From Drosophila pseudoobscura (lineage: Eukaryota > Arthropoda > Insecta > Diptera > Drosophilidae), in NCBI RefSeq assembly GCF_009870125.1, contig NC_046683.1, positions 62,077,869 through 62,141,868 of the forward strand: a stretch of 64,000 nucleotides of DNA, in the 5' to 3' direction. Positions 1 to 10,411 of the stretch are shown piece by piece (the stretch's first letter is position 1; every line of letters starts with the position of its first letter). Position numbers and translations under genes: made by a program. The notes beneath the pieces were generated by a model. It saw nothing but the letters and a program-made list of their open reading frames with translations. It made no database searches and was not told where the DNA came from.

Positions 1-196
1 CGTTCAGAGGAAAGATGTCATGAATCTACAAGAAGAATGTACAATCGTTAATATTTTTCGCCATTTACATCAAGTAGTTGAACTGTTTAAATAGAGGGGG
101 CTTTAGAGGAATATCAGAATATCGGTTCCACATGTTATTTCACGTGTTTTTTGTTTTGAATATTTTTTGCTCAAATTTCGTTTGAATTGGACTATA
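1..196. other. Upstream flank of the tRNA methyltransferase gene
   Basis: A/T-rich sequence before the first start codon. It presumably holds the 5' UTR and promoter of the following gene, but I see no clear TATA, Inr or DRE element and no coding exon. Confidence 0.4.
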
Positions 197-2216
197 ATGG
201 AGAGTGTAATTAAAGAAACGCCATCTGAAGTGCCGCCAAATGATGCTCCACTAAAGGAGACAGCGGTAGAGCAATCTGCCTCCAACGACGTGCCCGACCA
301 GGAAAAGGCCGGCGAGGAGTACGCCTATTTGGAGCGGAATGAGTTTACGTCGGAAATATACAAAATAGAAGTGAAGAATATGGGGTACTTTGGCATTGGG
401 GTAAGCAAGAGACATCCGTATGTTCCTCTTTTCAAGACACTAAACCACTTCCCGTTTTAGGAGTTCAAAAAGCTACTGAAGAATACATTGAAGCTGGACA
501 TGACGAAAATCAAGTCCCCCACCAGAAAGGAGTTTGCATTTGTGTGCTTTCGCACCCAGGAGGACCAGCAGAGAGCCTTGGAGACACTAAACGGCTACAA
601 GTGGAAGGGAAGGGTATTGAAGGCGCTGGCAGCAAAGGCATCCGCCGATCCACTGCAGAAAAAGCGAGCGGCAGAAGGCGCCACCGATGGCAAGCCGAAA
701 CGTCAACGCACAGCCGTAGAGGCCACCTGTCCACTAGCGGGTATCACCTACGATGATCAACTAAAGCAGAAATCGGAGGAAATGTCCACGCTACTGAAGA
801 AATACACCCAAGAACTGAGGAAGATCAATCCCCAGGCGAAGCCACATCTGGATAGCTTTAAATTCAATGAAGTTCTGCCCTCGCCCACGGTAAATGGCTA
901 TAGGAACAAGAACGAGTTTACTGTGGGCAAGAACTCGGAAGGCGAAGTCGTGGTGGGGTTCCGCTTGGGCAGCTACAGCGATGGCTCTGTTGAGGTGGCG
1001 GAGGTTCAGGATCTGCCGCACCTGCCCGACCAAGCCAAATGGGCAGCCCAGAGTTTTCAAAAGCTTGTGAGGCAATCGAAATTCCAGCCCTTCAATCCAG
1101 ATGGCAATGTGGGACACTTCCGGCAGCTGATGGTGCGCTGTTCCAGCGCCACGGGCGAGCTGATGCTGGTGGCGGGCATCTACTCCTCCAATCTGAGTGA
1201 AGACGAACAGCAGGAACTAAAGCAGGAGCTAAAGTCCTTCTATGAGCACGCGAGTGAACAGGATGATGCCACCTTCAAGTGCACTTCCTTGTACTATCAG
1301 GATGTCAAGCATCGCGAGGCTGGCCAGATGGTTAACCCCGTCGACCATATCCTGGGCACCACACACATCACAGACACCATTCAGGGACTCCAGTTTCGCA
1401 TCAGTCCCCTGGCCTTCTTCCAAATCAACACCGAAGGAGCCAATGTGCTTTATCAGCAGGCCATTGATCTGGTGGCTCCTACGAAGGACACAACCATGCT
1501 GGACATTTGTTGTGGCACTGGGACCATTGCCCTGGCCTTTGCTAAGCATTGCAAGCGGGTCCTGGGCGTGGAAATCGTACCAGATGCCATCAAGGATGCG
1601 CAATTCAATGCCGAGGCGAACGGAATCACAAACTGCAAGTTCTTCACGGGCAACGCTGACGACTTCATCAAGAGCATGGTGCGGGAGGCGATGTATGAGC
1701 AGGAGCCAGGAAAGCCAGTCGATTTGATAGCCGTGGTGGATCCTCCCAGAGCGGGACTGCGTAAGCTCCAGCAGAAATCAATCTTTGGGTATTATAACCA
1801 ATTTATTCTTCCATTCCTCTGTAGATAATCGTTCGATTGCTGCCATTCGTTCGGCGAGTGCCATCAATCGTCTGGTGTATGTCTCCTGCAATCCACACAG
1901 CGCCAAGCGGAACTTCATCGAGCTGGCCAGACCGGAGTCCAAACACTACAAGGGCGAACCCTTCTATCCGAAATCCGCTGTGGCCGTAGACATGTTCCCC
2001 CACACGACGCACACGGAGCTGGTCATTCTGTTTGAGCGTGAGGCCAAGACAAAGACTGATGAAAATGCACCGCCAGCAGCAGCAGCAGAAGCAACAGACG
2101 CTGTGGAGGCAACCACAGAATCACTAAAGACTGAAGCCAAAACTAATGCAAACATTGAGACAAACACGGCCGACGCCGCCGTCGATACGGAGACGGGAAC
2201 TCTGCCAATAGCGTGA
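197..2216 (+). CDS. Trmt2A: tRNA (uracil-5-)-methyltransferase homolog A (TRMT2A type), 3 exons
   Basis: SAM-dependent enzyme predicted to make 5-methyluridine at position 54 of tRNA. Exons by splice consensus and frame are 197-400, 461-1760 and 1825-2216 (introns 60 and 64 bp), giving 631 residues. An acidic N-terminus is followed by an RRM (about residues 50-135, split by intron 1), then a TrmA-type methyltransferase. The SAM loop [10 protein letters not shown] starts at residue 416 and DPPRAGL at 495. Intron 2 removes the run after RAGL, so the protein reads [16 protein letters not shown]. The catalytic Cys is C523 in VSCNP, and the general-base Glu is E566 in [10 protein letters not shown]. 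The tail after about 570 is an Ala/Thr/Glu-rich low-complexity extension. The start at 197 is preferred over an upstream ATG at 167 because the protein then begins MESVIKE. RRM plus methyltransferase is the animal TRMT2A architecture; from memory the D. melanogaster counterpart is CG3808. Retaining intron 1 gives a stop at 458-460. Confidence 0.95.
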
Positions 2217-2270
2217 TGTGGGTGCTGTGTTGTGTGTTGTGTTTGAATGACGGTACAGTTGGCTGTAAAT

Positions 2271-2323
2271 GTAAGTTCTTATAGACTGGCGTACCGGACT
2301 CTAATAATCTCTTAATCTTTTAG
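2271..2323 (+). other. Candidate 53-bp intron in the 3' UTR of Trmt2A
   Basis: A consensus donor GTAAGT at 2271, a branch-like CTAAT at 2301 and a pyrimidine-rich acceptor ending TTTTAG at 2323 lie 54 nt after the stop codon. The size is that of a normal fly intron. If used, it places an exon junction downstream of the stop. Transcript evidence is needed. Confidence 0.45.
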
Positions 2324-2423
2324 GTCACTCTCGCGATTCTCTCGCCAGTGTTCACGAACGAAACACTCAGCCAGCCAGCCACACGATGCCTCATTCTCGC
2401 TTATCTTTGCACCGGGATGTTGT

Positions 2424-2445
2424 CATCCATCCATCCATCCATCAT
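2424..2445. repeat. (CATC)n microsatellite
   Basis: About five tandem copies of the tetranucleotide CATC, in the spacer after the methyltransferase gene. Confidence 0.9.
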
Positions 2446-2539
2446 TGTCTCTTTGTGCTGCTGCCTTGCGGCTGCTGTTGCTGCTTCTACTTTTATTGTT
2501 TTAAATTGATTTAATTGTATTTACGCTGTTCGGACGTCT

Positions 2540-2829
2540 GGTACGACGGGGAAGCGGCCAAATCGACACCGAGCGACTTCCTATTTAGTAGTACTCTCTA
2601 AGTTGGAGCAACGGTTTTCAAATCGACATCATCAACATCATCAGTACAAGTTTCGACGCTCGTGTGATAAGAATTGCAATCGCTGCAATCTTTCTACTGG
2701 CATTGTAAACGTGTAGCAATCAAGCTTCAAGTGCTTCAAGTGCAACGACCTTTCCCAAGGGCTGCCAATTGCCATTCGGAAAACACTCCAAGGATCCAAG
2801 GATCCACTGATCAAATGTCTGATCACCAG
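2540..2829 (+). other. Candidate 5' exon with a five-codon start (MSDHQ) ending at a CAG/GTATGA donor
   Basis: The stretch reads like a Drosophila 5' leader, and an Inr-like ATCAGTAC occurs near 2640. It ends in an ATG at 2815 in good context (TCAAATG), five codons, then a CAG|GTATGA donor at 2829/2830 in phase 0. It could be a distal first exon of the phosphodiesterase gene starting at 8405, because an in-frame phase-0 acceptor exists at 8460/8461. The left boundary is a guess. It could also be unrelated non-coding sequence. Confidence 0.3.
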
Positions 2830-4609
2830 GTATGAGATGTTCTCTACGTTTATAGCTTAGATTTCCATCATGTTTTGGAATATGAAAGTGTCGTTTTATC
2901 AAATATGGGTGGGTTTTGTAATAAATTCAAATTTTTTAATCAATTCTACAATATATAAGATATACATACAAGATTACAAGTGCATTTCTCAGGAATAAGA
3001 TACGTGCTTGTTCAGGTCATCGTCGAACAGCAGTTTGATTGCACAATGAAAACTGTGTGCCTTCTGGTGTGCTCCTTCTGCTTATCTAAACCAAATATTT
3101 GTTCATTTTGCTTTGCCAGTTACAAGGTCCAAGAATCATTCGAGAGAGCTGTAAACAAGCCGGCAGTCGCAGCTGTAGCCATAAAAACAAAATATATGTT
3201 TATTGTATAAAACAACACGAAAATATTATTGTTTTGGCGAACAACACCAGAGGCAACGTGACCGATATCATGTTGGATAACAACATTCATACATACATAC
3301 ATACATATGCACATAGGAAAACAACACACAGATCGGATGGGTCGGATCGCATCTGATCGGATCAGATCGTATCAGGAGTGAGATTCATTTGAATATTAGA
3401 CGCGAATGGCTTCCCAGAAGGGGCGCGGCACACACATACATATGTGTATGTATGTACATATATCTAACGTGGGTGTGCGTAAGAGACAAACGAGAATAAA
3501 GCTTTCGTGAGCGGCCGCCGTACCGTTAAATATTTGAACGTGCAAACCCAAGCAAGCAAGCAGCAATTGTACTTTGGACCCGATGAGGCGGTTTGTTTGC
3601 CTCTATAGCAAAATGATTATAGACTCGAATATAAAGAAATAACACCTTAATTATTATAAATCAAATCGAAATGTATATTTATATGAACACATAATGCGAC
3701 AGAGAGAGCGCACAAAGGAATCTGAGAAAAGGGAGAACTGAGGCGCCGAGAACAAGGGCACTTTAGTTTTATTTATAATATCCGGCAGCCAGAGACGACT
3801 ACATGGACGTACACAGGCTGTACGGCGCCTAGCAACATGAAATGAAATTATTAGATTAGGATCGACAGATACGTAGTATTTTGAAGACCTTGACCGGGAA
3901 AGCTTTACTTTCGAAGCGATTTCCACTTTGCGCACGGAAAAAGCTTCCCTCCCCCGTATCATATCTTCAAAATAATGCTCGGAGTGTATAGTTCTTGTCT
4001 TATCAGCAGAGTGGGATGTAAACAAACCCGAACTGAAGGAAAACAACAATATCGACATACAACCGACGCAAACCGGTTTGTGGGAGAGCGATGCCATGCC
4101 ACGCTGCCCAGAGCGGGAGAGAGCTTTTGTCCGGATGCCCATTCAGCATCAGTAAACACTACACAGACGACTACGACGAGGGCCCGGCAGGCACCGACAG
4201 CCAGCCGACGCCCCTCAAAGCACAGAGCAATTCACGTGCAGGTCTGACGGCTGCACACGACCAACACGTTTTGGCCTTTGGAGCAAATAAGCCTCCCTCC
4301 TCGTGGCATGGATCCACCCTCCCCTCACCCTGGTTCTGCTGCTCCCGCAGTCCGGTCCGGTCCCCACTATATTTCTCGTGTCGTCATCCCATCTGTGCTC
4401 GAGAGCGAGCCGTGAGCCGGGAGCTTTTGCGTTTTTGGGTAGATAGCGTGTTTTCTGCTGTACGACGCAAACTAAATCAAAATCCTATCGGTAGGAGTTT
4501 TATAGTTAGCTACCCTAATCGATAGGGGTATACGGGTTTACCTACTAACTTCAAGTAGCTCGGTGGGTTTTCCAGTTAAAGTTGGGGTTAGAGTTATTGT
4601 ACTTTATCA

Positions 4610-4700
4610 CAGTCGAATTTCTCTATTACGAACTTCCATACAAAGAAGTTTTCTATTTAACGAATCAATTCTATACCACGAATATTCCGTGTGACGAATT
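4610..4700. repeat. Possible decayed pogo/Tigger-like terminal sequence
   Basis: A TATCACAGTCGAATTTC-like start is followed by three imperfect copies of a TCTAT..ACGAA motif (about 4620, 4650 and 4670). CAGT plus such motifs is typical of pogo-like DNA transposon ends. I could not find a convincing opposite terminal repeat, so this is weak. Confidence 0.2.
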
Positions 4701-5652
4701 TCACTTGAGATATGGAATTATTTGTAAAGTATTTTTTTTAATATATTTTGGTTTAGAATTGTGTTTTATGGCTTTAGTCTGGACGGTTTTCTATCTACAG
4801 ACGGTCGTACTTAAGGATATTAAAGGGTTGCGAACGAAACGCTTCTGATAGTTCTAGAGTACTCCAGCATTCCAAGTCGATTGTTGGCTAATTAAAATAA
4901 GTTGCGTATCCCAAATACATATAGTATTTTTCTATTCGCTATTTCTTCTATTCGCTCTTTTCGACTCTTGTGCTAAATAATTAGCAATCTCTCTTCTTCA
5001 TCAATCTTATTATGATTATGCCTCTGATTCTAGACGAACGTTTCAGGGCATTGCTAATTCGATTAATCTTCATGGGATCTTTTTTATTGTTTCATTATCG
5101 TGTGTTGTGTTGTTTTTCTGTTTTTCTGAGGCCAACAACATTTTCGAAAAAGCCCCGAGCAAGCCGCAACTGTACCTAAATCGCCAACGTCGCTGTTTCT
5201 TTCTGTCTCTGGTGTCTGGCTTTGCCTCTGCCTCTCGCACACACAAAGAAAACGGAACGGAACGGGCAAAGAGGCAAACGCGAAAGGCAAAAGCTCTCCA
5301 ACACATTTTCGATAAAAAGAAATCGTTTAAATTGCGCGCACACCAAAAGAGCCTGAAACAGTTGCGACTGCAACGTCGGAGCAGTGACGACGGACCGTCC
5401 TCAGCGTCCCAACCAACCTTTAAACCAAAACCAAAACCAAACCAAACCAAACAAAACAAAAAACATAAATAATAGCAACAAAGGAGCAACCATAAAAGAG
5501 CCCCAACTTAAAACTAAACCAAGTACAAAATGCTTGCCTAGCTAAAAAAACAAAAACAAAAGGGAAACCAATTGCGCATATAAAGCGCGTATAGTGCAAA
5601 ATATAATAATTTAATCAACTGTGATATAAGTTTTTTTTCGTTGGTTCTCCAG

Positions 5653-5783
5653 ACCAGACCAAAGCAACCTCTTACCTGAAACAAAATTCAAACACAAAAA
5701 CAAACCCAAACCCCAGTAAGATGTCCGTTCCCATGATATTGACCCCGATGGAACACCAAAGCTCGGACGAGCACATGCAAAAT
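5653..5783 (+). other. Candidate exon with start codon at 5721 (peptide begins MSVPMILTPMEHQ)
   Basis: A strong acceptor (an 8-T tract then TTCGTTGGTTCTCCAG ending at 5652) opens a stretch with an uninterrupted frame. An ATG at 5721 gives 21 codons beginning MSVPMILTPMEHQ, up to a possible donor AAT|GTAATT at 5783/5784 in phase 0. The donor is weak (T at +5). A rival donor, CCA|GTAAGA at 5715/5716, would leave the exon non-coding. Phase 0 would join in frame to the acceptor at 8460/8461 of the downstream phosphodiesterase gene and give an N-terminus without the signal peptide. Confidence 0.3.
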
Positions 5784-7505
5784 GTAATTAACAAAAACCT
5801 ATACCCTAAAAACCAGAAATCATTTGTACTTTTGGGATACATACAAACATACAAACATATATGGTTGGAGTGGAGTGATTGTTGTGGCTGGGTATAATGT
5901 AGGTGTGTGTGTGTGGGTGTGTGTATGGTTTTATAGTCTCTAGTATAAAATGCAAGTGTTTGAGCTTTGACTTTTTGGGGGGTCTGTGAAGGTCGCTGCT
6001 GTTGTCATCAGACATTTGCATGTCTTTAGTATATGAAAATCAATATATTGAGGGGGACAGAGGGAGAGAGAGAGAGTGTAGGGTTAATGCACTAAATTGG
6101 TCTTGGAGATAATGGGCAACAAGGGAAATACTAAGAGTGTGTATATTTACATTCTGTATAGAATTCTGTCCGGCATAGTATAATGATATGGCAGTGTCTG
6201 TTTTGTTATGATGTCATTTCAAGGGAAACGGAAATTGTATCGTGGAGTAGCACTCATATAACTCCAACCTCCAATTTCAATTGTTTCCAAGTAAAAACAA
6301 TCGACCCACCCCATAGACAGCAGCGTTTCTGTTTATTTTATTTGAAAGCTCTTCAGAGCCATGCCACATGCTGCAATAAGGTTTCACGTGATTCAATTTA
6401 GCTTGGAGTTGTGTGCTTGTGAGAGGTTTCAGAGACGGAGAGACCGAGAACGACCCCAAGTGCCTCAAGTGCCTCCTGCCTTTGCGATGGATGCGATTAG
6501 ATTCAATTTCCAGCTTATAGATGCAATAAAACGTTCTGCTGATATATGATCCTATAGCTGGGGCCTGATAAGAAATCAGGCTGTAATTGTAGCCCCCTGC
6601 CAAACAGATGGCCAGCAGAGCTTTTTTGCTAAAAATAAGATAAGACTAAGTATAAGTAAGAAGGAGTAAAGTTCCCTCCCAAGAAGCGGCAGAGAAGCTT
6701 TCCGACTCTAAAATTTCCCATAACAAAGAACATATGTGCGAAAACGCTTGAGAGAGTAGAGAGCGCGTGCGTTAAAGCTACGGTAATTATTGTTCAACAC
6801 GTGAATGTCAGCCGGCGCAGCGAGCGAGCGTCAGAAAATCGACAAAAAAGCTCGAAATCCCACACGGAAATTAGCATAAAGTTGAGAAATCAGAAATTTA
6901 AACAAAACAAAACGATTGCGTTGAAAATTAAAACAACCATTGGAGAGCTTTTGGATATTTGTTGGCCGTTTCTGAGGCGGCACGGCCCACCGATTGATTT
7001 ACAAGGCTATGCTAATTGTGCCAAGAACGAGAAGAAACGCGCGCGAAACGCTCAAGAAACGCGCCCGCGCTTTGACGCAAAGCAGCCAAAAATACATAAA
7101 GGCGGAAAAACTACAATATAGAAAGAACTAAGAAAACTATATACCATACTATACCACTACTATATACATATACCGATTTCACCGATTTGGGGTCTCATTA
7201 GCTCACGCGACTCTTTAGCCCAGTCTCTTCTAGTTATCTTTTGAAATGTTGCCAAGGCGGTGGAGGCAGCAGAACCGATTTGTACATTCTGCCCGATAGG
7301 TGGGTGGCGTTGTTGCGGCCTCTTTAGTGTATTCTGTAGGGGCTGCTCTCGACACGTGTCTGTAGAAATAATATATGGGTTGCTCAGCCCACTTACATAA
7401 ACTTTGGCTATGGCGACTGCACTATTTATCGCCCATTTGTCATAGACCCCACGGCAAGTGTCGGCTAATCCTAGGCAGAAGTTGCATCACCACCAATCAA
7501 CTGCC

Positions 7506-7599
7506 ATGGCAGCAGCAGCACCCCCACCACCACCACCACCACCATCAGCAACAAAAAGTGCATTTGATTCCTTGCGGATCTCATGCGGTTCGCTCAAAG
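7506..7599 (+). other. Candidate alternative first coding exon with a polyproline run
   Basis: An ATG at 7506 opens a peptide with Ala4, Pro8, then SATKSAFDSLRISCGSLK, ending at an AAAG|GTAAAA donor (7599/7600) in phase 1. The tail looks protein-like, but no strong phase-matched acceptor is obvious. The weak site after GAGGCAG (near 8482) would fit. It could equally be chance coding in a simple-sequence region. Confidence 0.2.
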
Positions 7600-8341
7600 G
7601 TAAAACGCTTACATCGAGCGAAGCGATTCTAAACGCGTGCTTTTATTTGCATTTTTCGCCACCAACAAAATTTGATTGAACAACAGTGTGTGCAAATATG
7701 TGTGGAACTGTGAATAATTGGAAGAGAAACATTCTAAAATATACCTATTCATAGCTCCGAAAAGTCCCCGTCGTTTATCAGAAAAACAATAATGACTTTG
7801 ACATTGATTGTCGCTGCAATATAAAATCAATTTTTAGCAGGAAATAAATCACTGCCCAATAGACGTCGGTGGGGTTATCTTCTTGTCATCTAACTGTTTG
7901 ATATATGCTAACGTATAGTAGATCCATTACGCAAAACACATTGTACTCGTACGTAGATTAGACTCGAGCTTGGGAATATTTTAATGTATTCAAAAATAGC
8001 GCGGAATAATCAGCACACCACAGCTGCTTAAATAGAATAGATTTTCTTTTTAATGGGTTTTTGATTAGATTAATCTGTGAGCCAGTCTGATTTTGAATCG
8101 GGAGCCTCAGTGCAAAACACGTGATCTCGTTGGAGCACGGCACGGAGGCGACTAAAAACGCGTGCTTATCGCGCGAACCTGTTTTCGTTTCTAAATACCC
8201 AGCCAGAGGGGGGGAATGGGGGCGAGATTTAAATCGAACGGCGACACTCGGCGTTCCGCTTAGTGAAACTTTATCAGGGCGCGAAACGAAATCCGCAAGG
8301 GGTCAACGTTTAATCTCGGCTCCGAGACAGTGTGGGTTGGG

Positions 8342-8404
8342 TTTATTAAACGAGACCGCTGGCAGCGGTGCCCTCAGTCGTAGTCTAGTCTCCATTGCTG
8401 AGCG
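8342..8404 (+). promoter_or_regulatory. Candidate core promoter for the signal-peptide form of the phosphodiesterase
   Basis: An Inr match (CCCTCAGTCG, A at 8376) has an A/T-rich TATTAAA-like element about 30-33 nt upstream, leaving a 5' UTR of about 29 nt before the ATG at 8405. There is no DPE match. The TATA element is poor, so the assignment rests mainly on the Inr and its position. Confidence 0.35.
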
Positions 8405-10411
8405 ATGGCCCTGTGGCACACCACCGTACTAATCCTGGCCTATGCCTCCATCTCCTTGCAGTGCGCCGCATACGTGGAGGCAGCCACCGTGCCACCGGGC
8501 GCCCTCATCAAGTATGGAACGGCCAATGAGCTGGAGCCGTCGGCCACCGGCGCAGTCACCGGTGCAGGTGCAGGTGCCGGGGCCGGGGCCTCCTGCAAGC
8601 CGACGCTGAGGGAGTTCAACGTGAGACTGGAGACTCCCCTGGCGCCGGAGGAGCGCCTGGGACTGACTGGCGACGTGAAGGCCCTGGGCGAGTGGCAGCT
8701 CTCGCGCTGCGTGCCCCTGGACTCCCTCGACGAGCTCAACTGGCAGGCCACGGTGCCGCTGCAGTCGTGTCGTCAGCTGGAATACCGCTACTTTGTCTAC
8801 GTGGAGGATCTGTCCGGCTACAAGCAGATCCGCCGCTGGGAGACGCACTTCAAGCCGCGCTCCCTGGGTCCCTGCTCGGAGATTCAGTGCAGCCAGATCG
8901 ACGTGTTCGGCATAACCGCGAACAATGTGGATCTGAAGCCGCAGGTCCATCGCGGCTGGCTCAATCACGAGGTGATTGTCCAGCTCAAGTTCAACAGCGA
9001 GAAGATGTTCCAAGTGCACGACATCGAAACCTTCGACCCCCAGCATGTCCAGCTGAAGATCGTGCCCGTGGAGATGACCGCTGGCCTCCAGGTGGAGTAC
9101 ACCAAGCAGGAATACGGCAAGAGTCAGCTGGAGAATCAACCCACATTCGGAGTGCCCTATACCAAGGGCGACATTGTCATCTTCCACATAACTGTGCCGC
9201 TGGAGAAGATGCTGCAGCAGCACTTCCGTCTGGACTGCTACACCATGTCCAACGAGCTCCTGGGCAGCGCCAGTCTTGTCAGCTCAGAGCTGACGGGCAG
9301 CGAGGGACTCCTCCATCTGCGCATCAAGTCGGCCAGCGATGCCGAGGAGACCTTGGCCCGACTCCGTTTGCCGTATGTCATTGTCCAGCCGTACCGGTAC
9401 TCGCCGCTGGACTTCAAGACCACCTATGCCCACTATTGGCCCAAGAGCTGGCCCAATCTGGACGTGGGACATCGCGGCAACGGCAAGAGCTACATTGCCG
9501 ATGCCCCGGCGGAGAGGGAGAACACGATTGCCTCCTTCCTGAGTGCCCACGAGCACCATGCGGACATGATTGAGCTGGATATCCACCTCACGGCCGACGG
9601 AGTCCCAGTGATTTATCACGACTTTGGCCTGCGCACCGCCCCGCCTGGCAAGCAGATCAGCAAGCCGGACCAACTGGAATACGTCCTGATCAAGGACATC
9701 AACTATGAGCTGCTCAAGCGCCTGCGCATCTTCTCTGTGATCAATGGGCGGGTGGTGGAGTATCCCTCGCACAATGCCGAGTCCCGACCCGCACATCGCA
9801 TCTTTCCGCGCCTCGTGGAGGTGCTCGACGAGCTGCCCAAATCCCTGGGCATCGATGTGGAGATCAAGTGGCCGCAGCGTCGCCAAGGCGGTGGCAGCGA
9901 GGCCGAGCAGACGATCGACAAGAACTTCTTTGCTGACCGTGTGCTGCACCAGGTGATCCAGCATGGCTGCGGGCGTCCCATCATTTTCTCCAGCTTCGAC
10001 GCCGACATGTGCACCATGTTGCGCTTCAAGCAGAACGTCTTTCCTGTGATGTACCTCACCCAGGGCCAGACGAAGAAATGGCAGCCGTTCCTTGACCTGC
10101 GAACGAGGACCTTCGAGGCGGCCGTCAACAATGCCCAGGCCTTCGAGCTGGCCGGCACCGCACCCCATGCCGAGGACTTCCTCGGCGAGAACGCCGCCCA
10201 GATGCTGCAGCGGGCCAAGGACCTCGGCCAGATCGCCGTCGTCTGGGGCGACGACTGCAACTCGCGGGAGCGTGTCAAGTATTTCACACAGATTGGGGCC
10301 ACGGCCACGTGCTACGATCGCAGCGATCTCTACATGCCCGACGGCAAGCAGGAAGCGTTCTTCAAGTCTCCGGCCCTGATGGCCGAATTCGCGGCCCAGT
10401 GCCGGGTCTAG
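8405..10411 (+). CDS. Glycerophosphocholine phosphodiesterase, GPCPD1/GDE5 type (CBM20 + GDPD), with signal peptide
   Basis: Predicted to hydrolyse glycerophosphocholine or related glycerophosphodiesters to glycerol 3-phosphate and an alcohol. It is a single 668-residue frame, the usual GPCPD1 size. Residues 1-19 form a hydrophobic signal-like N-terminus, and a Gly/Ala-rich linker follows (about 48-62). A CBM20 starch-binding module spans about 66-165 (ALGEWQLSRCVPL at 93-105). The C-terminal GDPD domain has all hallmark residues: H356 in GHRG, ENT, E390 and D392 in IELDIHLT, H405 in YHD, and E486 in VEIKWPQ. Human GPCPD1 is cytosolic, so the signal peptide is notable. It is encoded just before an internal TCCTTGCAG (acceptor-like) at 8460, so upstream exons could replace it. 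It lies first in a + strand cluster with a lipocalin and a tandem paralogue (12991-15114). From memory CG18135 is the likely D. melanogaster counterpart, not verified. Confidence 0.92.
   Translation: MALWHTTVLILAYASISLQCAAYVEAATVPPGALIKYGTANELEPSATGAVTGAGAGAGAGASCKPTLREFNVRLETPLAPEERLGLTGDVKALGEWQLSRCVPLDSLDELNWQATVPLQSCRQLEYRYFVYVEDLSGYKQIRRWETHFKPRSLGPCSEIQCSQIDVFGITANNVDLKPQVHRGWLNHEVIVQLKFNSEKMFQVHDIETFDPQHVQLKIVPVEMTAGLQVEYTKQEYGKSQLENQPTFGVPYTKGDIVIFHITVPLEKMLQQHFRLDCYTMSNELLGSASLVSSELTGSEGLLHLRIKSASDAEETLARLRLPYVIVQPYRYSPLDFKTTYAHYWPKSWPNLDVGHRGNGKSYIADAPAERENTIASFLSAHEHHADMIELDIHLTADGVPVIYHDFGLRTAPPGKQISKPDQLEYVLIKDINYELLKRLRIFSVINGRVVEYPSHNAESRPAHRIFPRLVEVLDELPKSLGIDVEIKWPQRRQGGGSEAEQTIDKNFFADRVLHQVIQHGCGRPIIFSSFDADMCTMLRFKQNVFPVMYLTQGQTKKWQPFLDLRTRTFEAAVNNAQAFELAGTAPHAEDFLGENAAQMLQRAKDLGQIAVVWGDDCNSRERVKYFTQIGATATCYDRSDLYMPDGKQEAFFKSPALMAEFAAQCRV

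Noticed and set aside
3654-4525. Overlapping frames on both strands at 3.7-4.5 kb
   Set aside because: Mutually overlapping, with no splice-supported or domain-bearing product; best read as regulatory or leader DNA.
5107-5472. + strand frame of 121 codons, Lys/Gln-rich
   Set aside because: Composition of an A-rich fly 5' leader; no good start context and no similarity recognised.
8429-10308. Long open frames on the - strand across the phosphodiesterase gene
   Set aside because: They mirror GC-rich codon use of the real gene, lack domains and starts, and stop where the real frame stops being coding.
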